A stretch of 64,000 nt of DNA from Leucobacter luti (GCF_004217175.1 NZ_SHKI01000003.1:100984-164983), one strand, 5' to 3'; positions 42,076-50,480 are shown, numbered from the stretch's first letter. A program made the numbers and translations. Notes: generated from the sequence alone by a model not told the origin.

Positions 42076-43038
42076 ATGAGCGCGACAGGCGGAAGCAAGG
42101 CGATTATCGCGGCGTTCCTTGCAAACATGGGTATCGCGATCACCAAGTTCATCGCGTGGGCCCTGTCCGGCTCGTCCTCGATGCTCGCGGAGGGCGTCCA
42201 CTCGCTCGCTGACTCGGGCAACCAGCTCCTCCTGCTGCTCGGCGGGCGCCGCGCGAAGCAGGCGGCCGACAAGGAGCACCCGTTCGGCTACGGTCGCGTG
42301 CGCTACGTGTACGCATTCGTGGTGGCGATCGTGCTGTTCTCCATCGGCGGTGTGTTCTCCGTGTACGAGGGCGTCTCGAAGATCCAGAACCCGCACCCGC
42401 TCGAGATGTGGTGGCTGCCGCTACTGGTGCTCGTCATCGCGATCGTGCTCGAGAGCTTCTCCCTGCGCACCGCGGTGCGCGAGAGCCGTCCGCACAAGGG
42501 CGATTCGAGCTGGTTCCAGTTCATTCGGCGTTCGAAGGCCCCCGAGCTGCCCGTCGTGCTGCTTGAAGACGTCGCCGCACTCGTCGGCCTCGTGCTCGCG
42601 TTCTTCGGCGTGGGACTCACCGTGCTCACGGGCAACGGCCTGTTCGACGGGATCGCCACGATCGCGATCGGCGTCTTGCTGATCGGCGTCGCGATCATCA
42701 TCGGCACCGAGGTGAAGAGCTTGCTCGTCGGCGAGGGCGCGAGCGATGAGGACGTCGCGAAGATCGAGGCCGCGCTCCTGAAGTCGCACGACATCGACCG
42801 CATCATCCACATGAAGACCCTGTACGTGGGCCCCGACGAGTTCATGATCGGCGCGAAGATCAGCCTCGCCCCCGAGCGCACCATGAACGAGGTCTCGATG
42901 ATCGTCAACCTCGCGGAGCGCCGCATTCGCGAGGCGGTGCCGGCCGCGCGGATCATCTATCTTGAGCCGGATGTCTACCTCGATCCAAACGCCGCGCAGC
43001 CGACCACGAGCTCGATCGTGATGCTCTCGAGCGACTAG
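42076..43038 (+). CDS. Cation diffusion facilitator family transporter
   Basis: 320 residues. Six membrane segments; MLAEGVHSLADSGNQLLLLL carries the His/Asp metal site of segment II, HPFGYGRVRY follows, and DVAALVGLVLAFFGVG holds the segment V site. The C-terminal cytoplasmic domain (LKSHDIDRIIHMKTLYVGPD) is short, as in CDF metal sensors. Exports Zn2+, Mn2+, Fe2+ or Co2+ by proton antiport. GGAGG 9 bases before the ATG. Confidence 0.92.
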   Translation: MSATGGSKAIIAAFLANMGIAITKFIAWALSGSSSMLAEGVHSLADSGNQLLLLLGGRRAKQAADKEHPFGYGRVRYVYAFVVAIVLFSIGGVFSVYEGVSKIQNPHPLEMWWLPLLVLVIAIVLESFSLRTAVRESRPHKGDSSWFQFIRRSKAPELPVVLLEDVAALVGLVLAFFGVGLTVLTGNGLFDGIATIAIGVLLIGVAIIIGTEVKSLLVGEGASDEDVAKIEAALLKSHDIDRIIHMKTLYVGPDEFMIGAKISLAPERTMNEVSMIVNLAERRIREAVPAARIIYLEPDVYLDPNAAQPTTSSIVMLSSD

Positions 43039-43058
43039 CGCCGTCGGCGCATCAGCGC

Positions 43059-43074
43059 TTCACTCACCGTTCAC
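43059..43074 (+). promoter_or_regulatory. Possible PHO-box-like direct repeat
   Basis: TTCAC occurs at 43059 and 43070, exactly 11 bp apart, the second inside GTTCACC. This is the period and core of actinobacterial PhoP boxes. A further GTTCAC lies at 43178. Upstream of the ABC importer at 43203; two repeats are weak evidence. Confidence 0.25.
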
Positions 43075-43202
43075 CCGCAGGGCACTCTCGCGCTCCCTGG
43101 CGGAAATCAGCCTTCCCTAGCGTTGGATCGGATCGGCGCCACCACGGTGGCAGCCGCACGCGCCGCACCGGCGATCCGTTCACACCTCCGGAAGGAACAC
43201 CA

Positions 43203-44351
43203 GTGACCTCTCGCGCACTCCTGCGCTCGGCGACGCTCGTCACGACCGCGCTCCTGATCAGCGGCCTCGCCGCCTGCTCCACCAGCAGGGCGGCCGATAC
43301 CGGGTCCGGCGATGCCGGGGCCGCGGCCGTCGACGCTGCAACCGCCACCAGCGCCGCAGATTTCGGTGGCCTCGACGCCCTCGTCGCGGCCGCGGAGGAG
43401 GAGGGGCAGCTCAACGTCATCGCCCTTCCCGAGACCTGGGCGAACTACGGCGAGATCATCGCCGGCTTCGAGGAAAAGTACGACATCACCGTGAACTCGG
43501 CTTCCCCCGACGCGTCGAGCGCCGAGGAGATCCAGGCGGCGGACAACCTCAAGGGGCAGGACACCGCGCCCGACGTGTTCGACCTGGGCGCCGCGGTCGC
43601 GCTCGAGAGCACCGACTACTTCGCGCCCTACCAGGTTGAGACCTGGGACTCGATCCCCGCGGAGAACAAAGACCCCGAGGGCCTCTGGGTGAACAATTAC
43701 TCGGGGATCATGTCGATCGGCTACGACGCGGACAAGCTGCCCGAGCCGAAGGCACTCACGGATCTGCTGGGCACCGACTACTCCGGCGCGGTCGCGCTGA
43801 ACGGCGATCCGACTCAGGCCGGCGCGGCGTTCGCGGCGGTCGGCTCGATCGCCGCGCTCAACGGCGGCGGTGTCGACGATTTCGGACCCGGCATCGATTT
43901 CATGGCCGAGCTGCGCACCGCGGGCAACTTCCTGTCGCTCGACCCCACGCCGGCCACGATCGCCTCCGGCGAGACCCCGGTCGTGTTCGACTGGTCGTTC
44001 AACAACGTCGCGGCAGCCGCGGACAAGCCCAGCTGGACCACGACGGTGCTCGACGGACCCACCTACGTCTCGTTCTACAACGAGGCGATCAACAAGGACG
44101 CGCCGAACCCCGCGGCCGCTCGCCTGTGGCAGGAGTGGATCTTCTCCGACGAGGTGCAGGCGATGTTCCTCGACGCTAACGCGGTTCCCGTTCGCGTCGA
44201 CGCGCTGACCGAGGCCGGCACCGCCGACGCGAAGCTCATTGAGCAGGCCACCTTCGGCACCGACTCGGCCGACTGGGTGTCCCCCACGCAAGACGAGACC
44301 GACGCCGCGAACGCGCTCCTCGCCGAGCGCTGGGCGACCGCGGTCAAGTAG
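43203..44351 (+). CDS. ABC transporter substrate-binding lipoprotein (Fe3+/polyamine/AEP class)
   Basis: 382 residues. Lipobox SGLAACS (Cys about residue 25). Extracellular solute-binding family 1/6 type: LNVIALPETWANYGEIIAGF, DVFDLGAAVALES, WVNNYSGIMSIGYDADKL, EWIFSDEVQAMFLDANAVP. The class binds ferric ions, putrescine/spermidine, thiamine or 2-aminoethylphosphonate; the ligand residues cannot be told by eye. First gene of a complete importer, followed by a GNRA hairpin and then two permeases and an ATPase. Confidence 0.88.
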   Translation: MTSRALLRSATLVTTALLISGLAACSTSRAADTGSGDAGAAAVDAATATSAADFGGLDALVAAAEEEGQLNVIALPETWANYGEIIAGFEEKYDITVNSASPDASSAEEIQAADNLKGQDTAPDVFDLGAAVALESTDYFAPYQVETWDSIPAENKDPEGLWVNNYSGIMSIGYDADKLPEPKALTDLLGTDYSGAVALNGDPTQAGAAFAAVGSIAALNGGGVDDFGPGIDFMAELRTAGNFLSLDPTPATIASGETPVVFDWSFNNVAAAADKPSWTTTVLDGPTYVSFYNEAINKDAPNPAAARLWQEWIFSDEVQAMFLDANAVPVRVDALTEAGTADAKLIEQATFGTDSADWVSPTQDETDAANALLAERWATAVK

Positions 44352-44360
44352 CCGGCCGGT

Positions 44361-44384
44361 GGGGTGCGGAGCGATCCGCACCCC
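44361..44384 (+). terminator. Intercistronic hairpin with GCGA tetraloop
   Basis: Perfect 10-bp stem (44361-44370 with 44375-44384) closed by the stable GNRA loop GCGA, 9 bases past the binding-protein stop. Same position as the hairpin at 16015 in the other importer operon; probably protects or attenuates mRNA. Confidence 0.65.
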
Positions 44385-44399
44385 GCTCCGCCGTTTCAC

Positions 44400-45245
44400 A
44401 TGAAACGCATCGCCCCGGCGCTCGGCCTCACGCCGTTCGTCGCATACGTCCTCCTCTTCCTCGCCGTGCCCACGCTGCTCGCTATCGCGAGCGGCTTCGC
44501 CGGCCAGGACGGATTCACCCTCGACGGCCTCGCGGTACTCACGCAGCCGAACACGCTCTCCGCGTTCGGCGCGAGCGTGTGGGTGAGCGCGCTCACCGCG
44601 GTTGTGGGCGCCGCGGTCGGTGCGGTGCTCTGCTGGGCGCTCGCCGCACTCCCCGAGGCGGGCCCGCTGCGCCGCGTCGTCGACGCCGCCAGCTCGGTGC
44701 TCGCCCAGTTCGGCGGCGTGATGCTCGCGTTCGCCTTCATCGCGACGATCGGCATCCAGGGCGTCGTCACCGTCATCCTGCGCGAGCAGTTCGGGATCGA
44801 CATCTTCGCCGGCGGTGTCTGGCTCTACGAGCTGCCCGGCCTGATCCTGCCCTACCTCTACTTCCAGGTCCCCCTCATGGTCATCACGTTCCTCCCGGCC
44901 GTCACAGCGCTGCGCCCCGACTGGTCAGAGGCGGTCGCCACGCTCGGCGGCACGAGCCGCGCGTACTGGCGGCGCGTCGGCCTCCCGGTGCTCGCTCCGG
45001 CATTCCTCGGTTCACTCCTGCTGCTCTTCGCAAACGCGTTCTCGTCGTACGCAACCGCGGCGGCCCTGATCAGTCAGGGCTCGCAAATCGTGCCGCTGCA
45101 GATCCGCGCGGCGCTCATCGGCGAGACGGGTGCCAGCCAGGCCTCGAGCGCGGGCGTGCTCGCGCTCGGCATGGTCGTGGTGATGACCGTGGTGATGCTC
45201 GCGTACGGCCGGCTCATGAGCCGCGCGGCCCGGTGGCAGCGATGA
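44400..45245 (+). CDS. ABC transporter permease (FbpB/PotB-like)
   Basis: 281 residues with about six membrane segments. ALGLTPFVAYVLLFLAVPTL opens the first segment; the ATPase-contact EAA loop is WSEAVATLGGTSRAYWRRVG. ATG 44400 is preferred to ATG 44364, which lies inside the hairpin. Overlaps the second permease (ATGA at 45242-45245). Confidence 0.9.
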   Translation: MKRIAPALGLTPFVAYVLLFLAVPTLLAIASGFAGQDGFTLDGLAVLTQPNTLSAFGASVWVSALTAVVGAAVGAVLCWALAALPEAGPLRRVVDAASSVLAQFGGVMLAFAFIATIGIQGVVTVILREQFGIDIFAGGVWLYELPGLILPYLYFQVPLMVITFLPAVTALRPDWSEAVATLGGTSRAYWRRVGLPVLAPAFLGSLLLLFANAFSSYATAAALISQGSQIVPLQIRAALIGETGASQASSAGVLALGMVVVMTVVMLAYGRLMSRAARWQR

Positions 45246-46195
45246 GCGCCCGCACGCCGGGCCGGCCGTCTCCCGCCATCGCGCGCACGGTGATCGGCGT
45301 GATCGGTGCCGCCTTCATCGTGCCCCTCCTCGCGATGCTCGAGTTTACGCTGCGCCGCGCCGAGGGCGGCTACGGCGCCGAGCACTGGGTCGCGCTCTTC
45401 GACCCGGCGAACGAGCGCAAGTACCGTGTGCTCTTCGAGGGGGTGGGCAACTCGGCGCTGCTCGCGGTGCTCACACTCGCGCTCGTGCTGCTCGTGTTCT
45501 TCCCGACCATCGTGCTCGTGCACCTGCGCTTCCCGCGGCTGCAGCGCTGGCTCGATCTGCTCACCGTGCTGCCGATCGCGATCCCCGCGATCGTACTCGT
45601 CGTTGGCTTCGCCCCGATCTACCGCGTGATTGGACAGACGGTCGGATCGGGCGTGTGGACGCTGTGCTTCGCCTACGGCGTGCTCGTGCTGCCCTTCGCG
45701 TACCGCGCGATCGTGGCCGACCTCTCGGGAATCGACGCGCGGGTGCGCGCCGAGGCCGCACGCTCGCTCGGCGCCGGTTGGGGCACGGTGCTCGTGCGCA
45801 TTATCGCTCCCGGCGTGCGCCGCGGACTCCTGGCAGCCTCGCTCCTCACCATCGCGATCGTGCTGGGCGAGTTCACCGTGTCGTCCCTCCTCAACCGGAT
45901 CACGCTGCAGACCGCGCTGTTGCAGGTCTCGAAGGCAGATCCATTCATCGCGGTCGCGGTGTCGCTGCTGTCGCTCGTCAGCGTCTTCGTCGTGCTGCTC
46001 ATCGTGAGCGCAACGGGCGGCCCGCCGCAGCGGCGCACGCGGGGCCGCGGCCCCGACCCGGATCCGACCGCTGCGGCGGTCGCCGCCGCCCACGGCGCCC
46101 TGCCACTGAATCGCCCGCTGCCAAACTCCCGCGGCGCCCTTCCCCCACTCACCGCATCACCCAGTTCCTCCGAGGAGGCACCCAGTGCCAGCTGA
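45242..46195 (+). CDS. ABC transporter permease (PotC-like)
   Basis: 317 residues, six membrane segments. IGVIGAAFIVPLLAMLEFTL, then LPIAIPAIVLVVGFAPIY, and EAA loop RAEAARSLGAGWGTVLVRII. The C-terminal about 50 residues are a Pro/Ser-rich cytoplasmic tail, longer than usual. The 3' end overlaps the ATPase gene by 11 bases, and the tail codons contain the ATPase ribosome site (GAGGAGGC). Confidence 0.9.
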   Translation: MSARTPGRPSPAIARTVIGVIGAAFIVPLLAMLEFTLRRAEGGYGAEHWVALFDPANERKYRVLFEGVGNSALLAVLTLALVLLVFFPTIVLVHLRFPRLQRWLDLLTVLPIAIPAIVLVVGFAPIYRVIGQTVGSGVWTLCFAYGVLVLPFAYRAIVADLSGIDARVRAEAARSLGAGWGTVLVRIIAPGVRRGLLAASLLTIAIVLGEFTVSSLLNRITLQTALLQVSKADPFIAVAVSLLSLVSVFVVLLIVSATGGPPQRRTRGRGPDPDPTAAAVAAAHGALPLNRPLPNSRGALPPLTASPSSSEEAPSAS

Positions 46196-47279
46196 TCACG
46201 CACCCACCACCGCAGGCCAGTCGGTCGCGCTCGAGGGCGTCACGAAGACCTACGGCTCCACCACCGTGCTGCACGGCGTCGACCTCGCGCTCGACCCCGG
46301 CGAGCTGCTCTGCCTGCTCGGTCCGTCCGGCTGCGGCAAGACCACCGCACTGCGCTGCATCGCCGGGTTGGAAGCGGTGTCTGCCGGTCGGGTGCGGATC
46401 GGTGGCCAGGAGGTGACGGATGTGCCGGTACACCGCCGCGACATCGGGATGGTGTTTCAGCAGTACTCACTGTTCCCGCACCTGAGCGTGGCGAAGAACG
46501 TGGAGTTCGGCCTCGATATGCGCCGCGTAGCGAAGGCGGAGCGGCGCACGCGGGTCGGCGAGATGCTCGAGATCGTGGGCCTCTCGCACCTCGCCGAGCG
46601 CTTCCCGCACGAGCTCTCCGGGGGACAACAGCAGCGCGTCGCGCTCGCACGGGCGCTCGTCACGCGGCCGCGGGCGCTGCTGCTCGACGAGCCGCTGTCC
46701 GCGCTCGACGCCAAGGTGCGAGTCAGGCTGCGCGAGCAGATCCGCGCGATCCAGACCGAGCTCGGGATGACCTGCGTGTTCGTCACCCACGACCAGGAAG
46801 AGGCGCTCGCGATCTCCGACCGCGTTGCCGTGATGGAGGCGGGACGGATTGCGCAGCTCGGCACCCCGGAGGAGCTCTATCGGCGCCCGGCCTCGTCGTT
46901 CGTCGCCGACTTCGTGGGCCTTTCAAATCGGATTGACGGCGAGCTCTCGGGCGAGCGCGTGCTGGTGCACGGCGCCGAGCTCCCTGTGCTCGCCACCCCG
47001 TCCGGTCTCACGGGGGTCGCCGGGGCGCGCGTCACGGCGTATGTGCGGCCCGAGCATGTGCGCCTCGGTGCCGCGGGGAACGGCGCCGGAGCGGACGGCG
47101 CCGACGCCGCCGTGGTGCTCTCGAGCGGCTTCCTCGGACCGATCCGACGCACCGTGGTGCAGTTCGCCGACGGCAGCACCCTCGCCGCCCAGCACGGCTC
47201 AGAGGCCGAGTTTCGCGCGGGCGAGCGGGTGGCGGTCGCCTTTGCGCCGGAGGCCGTGACGGTCGCCCCTCGCATCTAG
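46185..47279 (+). CDS. ABC transporter ATP-binding protein with TOBE-like C-terminus
   Basis: 364 residues from GTG 46185 with GGAGG upstream. Walker A LLGPSGCGKTT, Q-loop MVFQQYSLFPHLSV, signature LSGGQQQRVALARAL, Walker B LLLDEPLSALDAKVR, H-loop VTHDQEEALAISD. The C-terminal domain from about residue 245 (VTAYVRPEHVRLG; FLGPIRRTVVQFADG) is a TOBE/OB regulatory module as in PotA, FbpC and MalK. Energises the importer encoded upstream. Confidence 0.93.
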   Translation: MPADHAPTTAGQSVALEGVTKTYGSTTVLHGVDLALDPGELLCLLGPSGCGKTTALRCIAGLEAVSAGRVRIGGQEVTDVPVHRRDIGMVFQQYSLFPHLSVAKNVEFGLDMRRVAKAERRTRVGEMLEIVGLSHLAERFPHELSGGQQQRVALARALVTRPRALLLDEPLSALDAKVRVRLREQIRAIQTELGMTCVFVTHDQEEALAISDRVAVMEAGRIAQLGTPEELYRRPASSFVADFVGLSNRIDGELSGERVLVHGAELPVLATPSGLTGVAGARVTAYVRPEHVRLGAAGNGAGADGADAAVVLSSGFLGPIRRTVVQFADGSTLAAQHGSEAEFRAGERVAVAFAPEAVTVAPRI

Positions 47280-47339
47280 GCGCGGGGGCCCGGCGGTGCG
47301 GGGGCGCGTGAGTCCGGCGCGGGCGTGAGACGCTCGGCG

Positions 47340-47813
47340 CTAGCGACGGTCCGCGAAGAAGTCGCGCAGCAGCTCGACACTCTCCGCCTCGCACACGCCG
47401 GCGCTCACCTCGGGCACGGGCGAAGGGAGGCGGCCGTCGCGCAGCAGATCGTAAACGCTCCCCACGGCGCCGGCTTTTTCGTCCCACGCACCGAACACGA
47501 CACGCGGGATCCGCGCGGCGAGAATCACCCCGGCGCACATGACGCACGGCTCGAGCGTGACCACGAGCGTGCAGCCGTCGAGAATCCGGTCGCCGAGCGC
47601 GGCCGCGGCGGCGCGGATCGCGAGCACCTCGGCGTGTCCACTCGGATCGGGGGTGGTTTCCCTGGCGTTGTGGCCGGCGCCAAGCACCTCCCCGCTTGGC
47701 CCGAGCAGCACCGCGCCCACCGGGATTTCGCCCGCGGCGGCGGCGCGACGCGCCTCCGCGAGGGCGAGATGCATCGCGGCGATGTCGGCGGGGGATGGAG
47801 GGATGGTGGGCAC
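47340..47813 (-). CDS. tadA: tRNA adenosine(34) deaminase
   Basis: 157 residues. Cytidine/deoxycytidylate deaminase fold: IPVGAVLLG, zinc and catalytic motif GHAEVLAIR (HAE), and second zinc motif EPCVMCAGVIL (PCxxC), then RIPRVVFGAWDEKAGAVGS, which is typical of TadA. Converts A34 to inosine in tRNA(Arg) ACG. Divergent from upp with only 17 bases between starts. Confidence 0.9.
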   Translation of the reverse strand: MPTIPPSPADIAAMHLALAEARRAAAAGEIPVGAVLLGPSGEVLGAGHNARETTPDPSGHAEVLAIRAAAAALGDRILDGCTLVVTLEPCVMCAGVILAARIPRVVFGAWDEKAGAVGSVYDLLRDGRLPSPVPEVSAGVCEAESVELLRDFFADRR

Positions 47814-47818
47814 GGGAA

Positions 47819-47824
47819 TAGAAT
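47819..47824 (+). promoter_or_regulatory. -10 box of a leaderless upp transcript
   Basis: TAGAAT ends six bases before the upp ATG (47831), which puts the transcription start at the initiation codon. No ribosome site lies between. Inferred. Confidence 0.5.
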
Positions 47825-47830
47825 AGGCGC

Positions 47831-48466
47831 ATGCGAGTTTTCGTTGCGGACCATCCCCTGATCACCCACAAGCTGACGGTGCTCCGCGACGCGAAGACGC
47901 CGCAGCCCACGTTCCGGCTTCTCATCGAGGAGCTCATGACCCTGCTCGCCTACGAGGCGACGCGCGAGGTGCGGGTCGAGCCGCACGAGATCGAGACGCC
48001 CGTGGCACCCACCACGGGCGTGCGGCTCAGCGAGCCGCTCCCCCTCATCGTCCCCATCCTGCGCGCCGGCCTCGGCATGCTCGAGGGCATGGTCAAGCTG
48101 GTGCCCACCGCCGAGGTCGGCTTCCTCGGCATGGTGCGCGACGAGGAGACGCTGCAGCCCACCACCTACGCCGAGCGCCTTCCCGAGTCGCTCGCGGGGC
48201 GCCAGTGCTTCGTGCTCGATCCAATGCTCGCGACCGGCGGCTCGCTCGCCGGCGCGATTGAGTTCTTGTTCGCGCGCGGCGCCGACGACGTGACCGCGAT
48301 CTGCGTGCTCGGCACCCCCGAGGGCGTCGAGGCGATCCGCCAGGCCGCCGGAGACCGCGACGTCACGCTCGTGCTCGGCGCACTCGACGAAGGGCTCGAT
48401 GAGCACGCCTACATCGTTCCCGGCCTCGGCGACGCCGGCGACCGGCTCTACGGCACCGCGTACTAG
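47831..48466 (+). CDS. upp: Uracil phosphoribosyltransferase
   Basis: 211 residues. [20 protein letters not shown] start, [14 protein letters not shown], the PRPP-binding loop [17 protein letters not shown], and the C-terminal [16 protein letters not shown] uracil-binding block. Salvages uracil to UMP. Probably leaderless. Confidence 0.96.
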   Translation: MRVFVADHPLITHKLTVLRDAKTPQPTFRLLIEELMTLLAYEATREVRVEPHEIETPVAPTTGVRLSEPLPLIVPILRAGLGMLEGMVKLVPTAEVGFLGMVRDEETLQPTTYAERLPESLAGRQCFVLDPMLATGGSLAGAIEFLFARGADDVTAICVLGTPEGVEAIRQAAGDRDVTLVLGALDEGLDEHAYIVPGLGDAGDRLYGTAY

Positions 48467-48526
48467 CCCACACCGTGGGGGGGGGTGCGGCGTCCCGCAG
48501 ACGCAGAGCTCCCCGCCCCGCCACAG

Positions 48527-48553
48527 GACCCCGCTGCGTCATCGCGCGGGGTC
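48527..48553 (+). terminator. Terminator after upp
   Basis: GACCCCGC (48527-48534) pairs with GCGGGGTC (48546-48553); 11-nt loop; followed by TTGTG. Confidence 0.5.
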
Positions 48554-48588
48554 TTGTGCTGTGTTCTGGCGCGATCAGGCCGCATCGC

Positions 48589-48618
48589 TTGACACGCGAC
48601 GCAATGTTTTGCTTAACT
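48589..48618 (+). promoter_or_regulatory. Promoter of the leaderless small ORF
   Basis: TTGACA (48589-48594), 18 bases, TTAACT (48613-48618). The ATG of the 34-codon ORF is at 48626, seven bases past the -10 box, so the mRNA should begin at the start codon. This is the only exact TTGACA-type -35 I noticed in such a position here. Confidence 0.6.
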
Positions 48619-48625
48619 GTCCCTT

Positions 48626-48730
48626 ATGCATGACACCATTCGTCCCCGGTCCGCCTTCGAGGTGAACTTTGGGAACACCGGCATGATGATGGCCGGTCAG
48701 GGAGTCATGCGCTGTCGAATGTGCATCTAG
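48626..48730 (+). CDS. 34-residue leaderless small ORF, Met/Cys-rich end; putative leader peptide
   Basis: ATG to TAG, 34 codons, no ribosome site, start placed seven bases after a -10 box. The N-terminal half is basic/polar (RPRSAFEVNFGNTG); the last 15 residues are MMMAGQGVMRCRMCI, with five Met and two Cys. It precedes the winged-helix gene by 155 bases. Actinobacteria use leaderless ORFs ending in cysteine codons as cysteine-sensing attenuators (known in mycobacteria), and this ORF has that layout, although its two Cys codons are not adjacent. Alternatives are a functional small protein or chance. Intervening 48731-48885 holds a CCGCGATATCGCGG palindrome (48831-48844) and a small GAGCCG-CT-CGGCTC hairpin. 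Confidence 0.6.
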   Translation: MHDTIRPRSAFEVNFGNTGMMMAGQGVMRCRMCI

Positions 48731-48885
48731 ACCGCACGTACGTCTGGTGTATCGCAGCGCTTCCACTTCTCGGAACCGCTTCCCCGTGAGCTTCTGAGCC
48801 GCTCGGCTCGCTCGCACAGCATTCACGCCACCGCGATATCGCGGGAGGCTTTCCGCCACGCGGAACGACAGTCAAGGACATCATC

Positions 48886-49578
48886 ATGACCACCACGCAG
48901 ACCCTTCGCTCAGCTCGCCCCGACCTCACCTCGCTGCTTCCCGCCCAGCCGGCCCCGGAACGCAACGTCCCCGAGGGCACCGAGGTGCGCGGCTTCGCAC
49001 TCTATGTCGGCCTCGCCGACGACAAGATCGCCGACACCGATCCCCGCCTCGGCGCGATCGTCACGCAGATCAAGCAGCTCGTCGCCCAGCTGGCCCCCGC
49101 GGCCGAGACCTACGCCGCGGTGGCGCTCGCCCCCGAGGGCACCGGGGGCCGCGACGTCGACGTCGTGCGCCTCGCACTCGGCGACCCCGCCGCGCACGCG
49201 CGCCAGAAGCAGCACGACGCCGCGGATCAGGATCGCGCCGCGAGCGGCGTCGTCCTCGACCTCTCCCGCAAGCGCGTGCTCCTCGACAACGTTGCCGCGG
49301 CGCTCACCTTCCGTGAGTTCGAGCTGCTGCAGTACCTCGTGCTGCGCGAGGGCCGCACCGTGAGCCGCGACGAGCTGATCACCGCGCTGTGGCACGACGC
49401 GTCCGAGGAGGACACCCCGAGCGAGCGCACCATCGACGTGCACATCCGCCGCTTGCGGGTCAAGCTCGCTCAGTACCAGGACATCGTGCGCACGGTGCGC
49501 GGCACCGGCTACCGCTTCGACCGGCACGCCGACGTGTCGATCCTGCACACGGCCGGCCCCAGCCCGGACGTCTTCTAA
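48886..49578 (+). CDS. Stand-alone OmpR/PhoB-type winged-helix DNA-binding protein
   Basis: 230 residues. The C-terminal about 95 residues are a complete PhoB-type domain: GVVLDLSRKRVLLDN, LTFREFELLQYLVLREGRTV, SRDELITALW, SERTIDVHIRRLRVKL, IVRTVRGTGYRF. There is no receiver domain and no phosphorylatable aspartate. Instead the N-terminal about 120 residues (VRGFALYVGLADDK; AAVALAPEGTGGRDVDVVRL) are an uncharacterised module I have seen only as a recurrent Microbacteriaceae pattern. No histidine kinase is nearby. Probably a regulator with its own sensing domain, perhaps controlled by the upstream leader ORF. Confidence 0.85.
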   Translation: MTTTQTLRSARPDLTSLLPAQPAPERNVPEGTEVRGFALYVGLADDKIADTDPRLGAIVTQIKQLVAQLAPAAETYAAVALAPEGTGGRDVDVVRLALGDPAAHARQKQHDAADQDRAASGVVLDLSRKRVLLDNVAAALTFREFELLQYLVLREGRTVSRDELITALWHDASEEDTPSERTIDVHIRRLRVKLAQYQDIVRTVRGTGYRFDRHADVSILHTAGPSPDVF

Positions 49579-49709
49579 GCCGCACGAATACCGCCCCCGT
49601 CGCGCGCAAGACTCTGTCCGTGACCTGGAAGTCCCGCGACGAGTGACTACCGTTGAGTGGGGCGCCTGCGGTAACGTCGTATACAGATCAATCTGCAGAG
49701 GAGATCCCC

Positions 49710-50361
49710 ATGAGCACGCTGCCCCCCCGAAGGACAGGACGGCCAGCCCGTCGGCAATGAGCCGGCGACCGGGTCCCCGGCCGATCCCGCACCCGCCCCC
49801 ACGGAGCCGCCGCAGGCACCGGTGCCCCCGCAGGCCCCCGTGCCGCCGCAGGCACCGCAGTACACAGCACCGCAGCAGCCCGTGCAGCCGCCGCAGTACG
49901 CTGCCCCACAGCAGCCGGTGCAGCCCCCGCAGTACACGGCACCGCCCGCCGCGGGCCAGTACCAGGCCCCGCCGCCCGGCGGCTACCAGCAGCCCCCGCT
50001 CGGGTACCAGCAGCCCATCGCCGATCCGGTGAGCAATGTCACGCTGAACTACTGGCTCTCGGTGTTCTTCACCTGGATCCCGGCGCTCATCTTCTTCCTC
50101 ATCGAGAAGGACAAGGGCAACCAGCAGGCGTACGCTTACCACCGCGACAACCTCAACTTCTCGCTGCTGCGCGTCGGCGTGGTGATCGCGACCTGGATCC
50201 TCGGGGCGATCCCGTTCCTGGGCGGCTTCCTCGCGGTCATCCTCGGCATCGGCTCGCTCGTGCTGTTCATCTTCCACATCATCGCGGCGGCGAAGGCTCC
50301 CGAGAACTACCGTCGCGGCGAGCAGCCGGGCTTCATCTTCAACATTCCGCTCGTCAAGTAG
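49710..50361 (+). CDS. DUF4870/Tic20-like membrane protein, frameshifted at a C7 run
   Basis: ATG 49710 has a perfect GAGGAG ribosome site, but its frame ends after 16 codons. Just inside, a run of seven C (49722-49728) shifts the frame: with six C the reading continues as PPEGQDGQPVGNEPATG into the conserved protein. The rest is a Pro/Gln-rich cytoplasmic stretch (QYTAPQQPVQPP repeats), then DUF4870: NVTLNYWLSVFFTWIPALIF, IEKDKGNQQAYAYHRDNLNF, and two membrane segments. As given, only GTG 49822 could start the long frame, without a ribosome site. Either a one-base assembly error or real slippage. About 217 residues if repaired. Confidence 0.75.
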
Positions 50362-50374
50362 TCTGTGGCGCGGC

Positions 50375-50408
50375 ACGCAGGGCTCGGGCTTCGGCCCGGG
50401 CCCTGCGT
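50375..50408. terminator. Strong hairpin terminator with TTCG tetraloop
   Basis: 15-bp stem with one G-T pair (50375-50389 with 50394-50408) closed by the ultrastable TTCG loop and followed by CGTTT. Between convergent genes. Confidence 0.85.
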
Positions 50409-50480
50409 CGTTTCCCGGCGCCTGCGCTGTGCCCCGGGGCTTCGTCCGTGTCCCGGCCCAGGCTTCTCACCGGAGCGCGA

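Noticed and set aside
43039..43202. TPP riboswitch upstream of the ABC importer
   Set aside because: The conserved CTGAGA and the downstream THI-element core are absent.
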